Shown here one piece after another: positions 23,484 through 25,443 of a stretch of 25,443 bases of DNA. Under the pieces are notes generated by a model. It was not told the origin of the DNA and searched no databases. It saw only the letters and a program-made list of their open reading frames with translations. The stretch is from assembly GCA_002316385.1 (NCBI GenBank), contig DCDL01000002.1:55491-80933 (forward strand), given 5' to 3'. The stretch comes from Clostridium sp. UBA1056. Its GTDB lineage: Bacteria; Bacillota; Clostridia; Clostridiales; Clostridiaceae. The position numbers were made by a program, and so were the translations under genes. Each line of letters opens with the position of its first letter. Position 1 is the stretch's first letter.

Positions 23484-25313
23484 TTAACTTATTTTAATAG
23501 GTGAACAATTACCCAAGCACTCTTCTATATCATTTATGGTGAATTCACTACAATCTTCTAATTCTTCTCTTATTTTATCTTGAAGTATTGCTATTACTTC
23601 TGCATCACTTTCTACACTAGATTTCAAAAATTTAGGTAAGTTGTCTCCTATTTTTCTTTTAATCATTGTATCCTTTAAAAATGTCTTTAATATGTCTTCT
23701 GTTAACTGTAATAGTTTTTTATTTAAAACTTGATTTTTAAATATGGTATCTATCCAATCAATTACATTACTATCGCAATTTATTATATCTTTGTTATCTT
23801 CATTTACTAAATTTAATTTTTCAAATATAAATAAAAGTATTTTAAAATAGCAACTAATAAATAATAAATTAGCTGATTTTACCTTATCATCTTTATTATG
23901 CTTCATTATATTTTTAGAGTAATACATTACTGCATATGGAAATAAATAATATCTTGGATCTTTAGGGGTTGTCTTATCATTAAATAATTTATCATAATAG
24001 CTTCCGCCAGGTACTAAATTACCTATGCTCTTAGCTTTTGCTGGTTTAAAATGAATTCCTGCTGCAAATGCTTTTACTACATCTTTCGCAAAAAAGGCAT
24101 TACTAAACTTTTTATCAAATAAATATGAATAATTTTTATTTCCCTGCTTTTTATCTTTTTTATCTATTTTATCTTTTCTTTGTATAATATAATTATAACC
24201 GAGCTTTAGAAATTCTTTTTGTAATTGATAATGAAACTCTTCTAATGCATAAAAGTCTTTACCAGTTACTGCTGTTTGGCTATTCGTATATTTCGTTATT
24301 TTCTTTCTTTTTGTACTATTTATATCTTCTATTATTTTTACTAAAATAGTACCTTCTTGCTTATTTCTCTCTTCAGGACTTTGATTTTTCCATAATGAAT
24401 ATATAGTACTCGAGGTTTGACATCCATTAACAATTTGTGGAGTTTCTATAATCATTGATGCCCCTCCATCTTTCAACTCTTTTATTTCGTCGTATTTATC
24501 ACATACTATAGTTATTCCATTATTATAAAACCAAAACTTTTTAGGATCATCATTATATGTCCTCTCAATCTCTTTGTTAACTTTATTTCTCTTTCCCAAG
24601 AAGTTTCTTATATTTGAATAAAAAAGAAATTTCTCTTTTTTATTAATAAATGAAGCTAAGCTTTTTAAAGATACTTCTGCTATTATAGTGTTATTTTCCT
24701 TATTTTCAAAATATCTTTCTAAAATTAGCTTCATTCTTGTACCTTGAAACTTTTTAGGAACTATACTTCGTGATTCATCTATAAAATCTTCTATATTATT
24801 TATATCTAATATTCTTATTTTGATTCTTTTATTTTGATTTGACTCTTTTATTACTTTTTCGACTTCTTTGACATGTCTAACTATAACTTTCCAATCATTT
24901 TCTGCAATTATATCATTTGTAACATAATATATATCTATTCCATCAAGTTGTACTATAAGATTATATATATCTTTTAAATCTTCTCTCGAATTTTTATCTA
25001 TACCATCAACTATAATGTGTTGTATTTGTGCTAAAAATCCTGCTATAGCTTCAACTGAATTTGAACTTAAATATTTAGTTTGTATTATACTTATAGTATC
25101 ATTTTCAACAAAGGCTGCATCTATTCCGTAATCATAAGCTCCGTCACATTTTAATACTCCGTCCATTAAATCATTCTCTTCAATTTCGGTATCTGATTTA
25201 TCAAAAATATATGATAATGTCCAGTTTAAGAATCTTCTTCCCTTCTCAACTGAACTTAATGTTTCATTGCCTATTGCTTCACTTATTTGTTTTTCTATGT
25301 AATCAGTTATCAT
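23484..25313 (-). CDS. AIPR family anti-phage protein with N-terminal nuclease motif
   Basis: A 609-residue cytosolic protein. The AIPR (abortive infection phage resistance) domain is clear in the middle: LFYSNIRNFLG (230-240), a Thr-containing stretch, FWFYNNGITIVCDK (260-273) and PQIVNGCQTSSTIY (292-305), followed by KITKYTNSQTAV. The N-terminal part has GIDAAFVE...ISIIQTKYL, i.e. Asp65 and Gln78-x-Lys80, which fits a Mrr-like PD-(D/E)XK nuclease core with Gln for the usual acidic residue. The protein may therefore cleave nucleic acid on infection; this is inference. AGGAGG lies 11 bases before the ATG. It stands alone, with no methylase or partner visible in the window, though upstream genes lie outside it. 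A terminator follows. Confidence 0.88.
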   Translation of the reverse strand: MITDYIEKQISEAIGNETLSSVEKGRRFLNWTLSYIFDKSDTEIEENDLMDGVLKCDGAYDYGIDAAFVENDTISIIQTKYLSSNSVEAIAGFLAQIQHIIVDGIDKNSREDLKDIYNLIVQLDGIDIYYVTNDIIAENDWKVIVRHVKEVEKVIKESNQNKRIKIRILDINNIEDFIDESRSIVPKKFQGTRMKLILERYFENKENNTIIAEVSLKSLASFINKKEKFLFYSNIRNFLGKRNKVNKEIERTYNDDPKKFWFYNNGITIVCDKYDEIKELKDGGASMIIETPQIVNGCQTSSTIYSLWKNQSPEERNKQEGTILVKIIEDINSTKRKKITKYTNSQTAVTGKDFYALEEFHYQLQKEFLKLGYNYIIQRKDKIDKKDKKQGNKNYSYLFDKKFSNAFFAKDVVKAFAAGIHFKPAKAKSIGNLVPGGSYYDKLFNDKTTPKDPRYYLFPYAVMYYSKNIMKHNKDDKVKSANLLFISCYFKILLFIFEKLNLVNEDNKDIINCDSNVIDWIDTIFKNQVLNKKLLQLTEDILKTFLKDTMIKRKIGDNLPKFLKSSVESDAEVIAILQDKIREELEDCSEFTINDIEECLGNCSPIKIS

Positions 25314-25370
25314 TCTATTTCATTCCTCCTAATTCGTGTTACTCCATATTATGTCAACGGAATTATTTTG

Positions 25371-25443
25371 CATTAGGCATCTGAAAATAAATAATAAGTC
25401 AAAGATGAGAAGTATATTTTGAGTTAGACAAGGAAACAGGTTC
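25371..25443 (+). repeat. Copy of a dispersed intergenic repeat (right end)
   Basis: Starting with TTAGGCATCTG, then AAAATAAATAATAA, GTCA and TATATTTTGAGTTA, this stretch matches the reverse complement of bases 1-70 in order and spacing. It continues to the window edge. It lies about 60 bp upstream of the AIPR gene start and does not look like part of that gene. The short stretch 25,314-25,370 shows a TTGACA but no matching -10. Confidence 0.55.

Overview
The window is AT-rich (about 25-30% G+C by eye) with strong GGAGG-type ribosome binding sites, TAATG stop/start overlaps, a secreted M9 collagenase, likely sporulation (sigma-E-type) promoters and a CD3324-family protein. All of this points to a Clostridium-like, spore-forming member of the Bacillota. 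The species cannot be fixed from this sequence. No rRNA, tRNA, CRISPR array, insertion sequence or origin was seen. Nearly all genes are on the minus strand.

Layout. (1) 1-6,000: a short, divergent cis-prenyltransferase (UppS family, + strand) converges on a complete Bce-type antimicrobial-peptide sensing and detoxification module on the minus strand: response regulator, intramembrane-sensing kinase, then ABC ATPase and 10-TM permease. A match to the BceR box lies ahead of the ATPase. (2) 5,990-11,100: a tiny cysteine-rich protein with a sigma-E-like promoter; a DUF2225 zinc-ribbon/TPR-like protein; a two-gene set made of a hendecad-repeat amphipathic-helix protein and a CBM48 (glycogen-binding) protein; and an EF-hand-like calcium-binding protein. 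(3) 11,259-15,240: a LytS/LytTR two-component system followed by an OFA-family MFS transporter. This is the same trio as E. coli YpdA/YpdB/YhjX, and the transporter has an upstream direct repeat with the spacing and sequence of the YpdB site, which suggests pyruvate (or related carboxylate) sensing. (4) 15,300-20,900: a tyrosine phosphatase (HCTAGKDRTG), a DJ-1/PfpI protein and a 1,036-residue collagenase with a clear sigma-A promoter and a long leader. (5) 20,890-25,443: a decayed gene remnant with its terminator still intact, a polypeptide with three tandem GNAT domains, a CD3324-family HTH protein, and an AIPR (abortive infection) protein with an N-terminal PD-(D/E)XK-like nuclease motif.

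Both ends of the window lie in copies of the same imperfect intergenic repeat, in inverted orientation. This may mean the sequence is a contig that broke at a dispersed repeat.

The most interesting points are the possible storage-granule protein pair (7,696-9,524), the predicted LytTR operator before the transporter, the prenyltransferase beside the Bce module, the triple GNAT fusion and the solitary AIPR nuclease. Functions are inferred from motifs read by eye; no database search was run.
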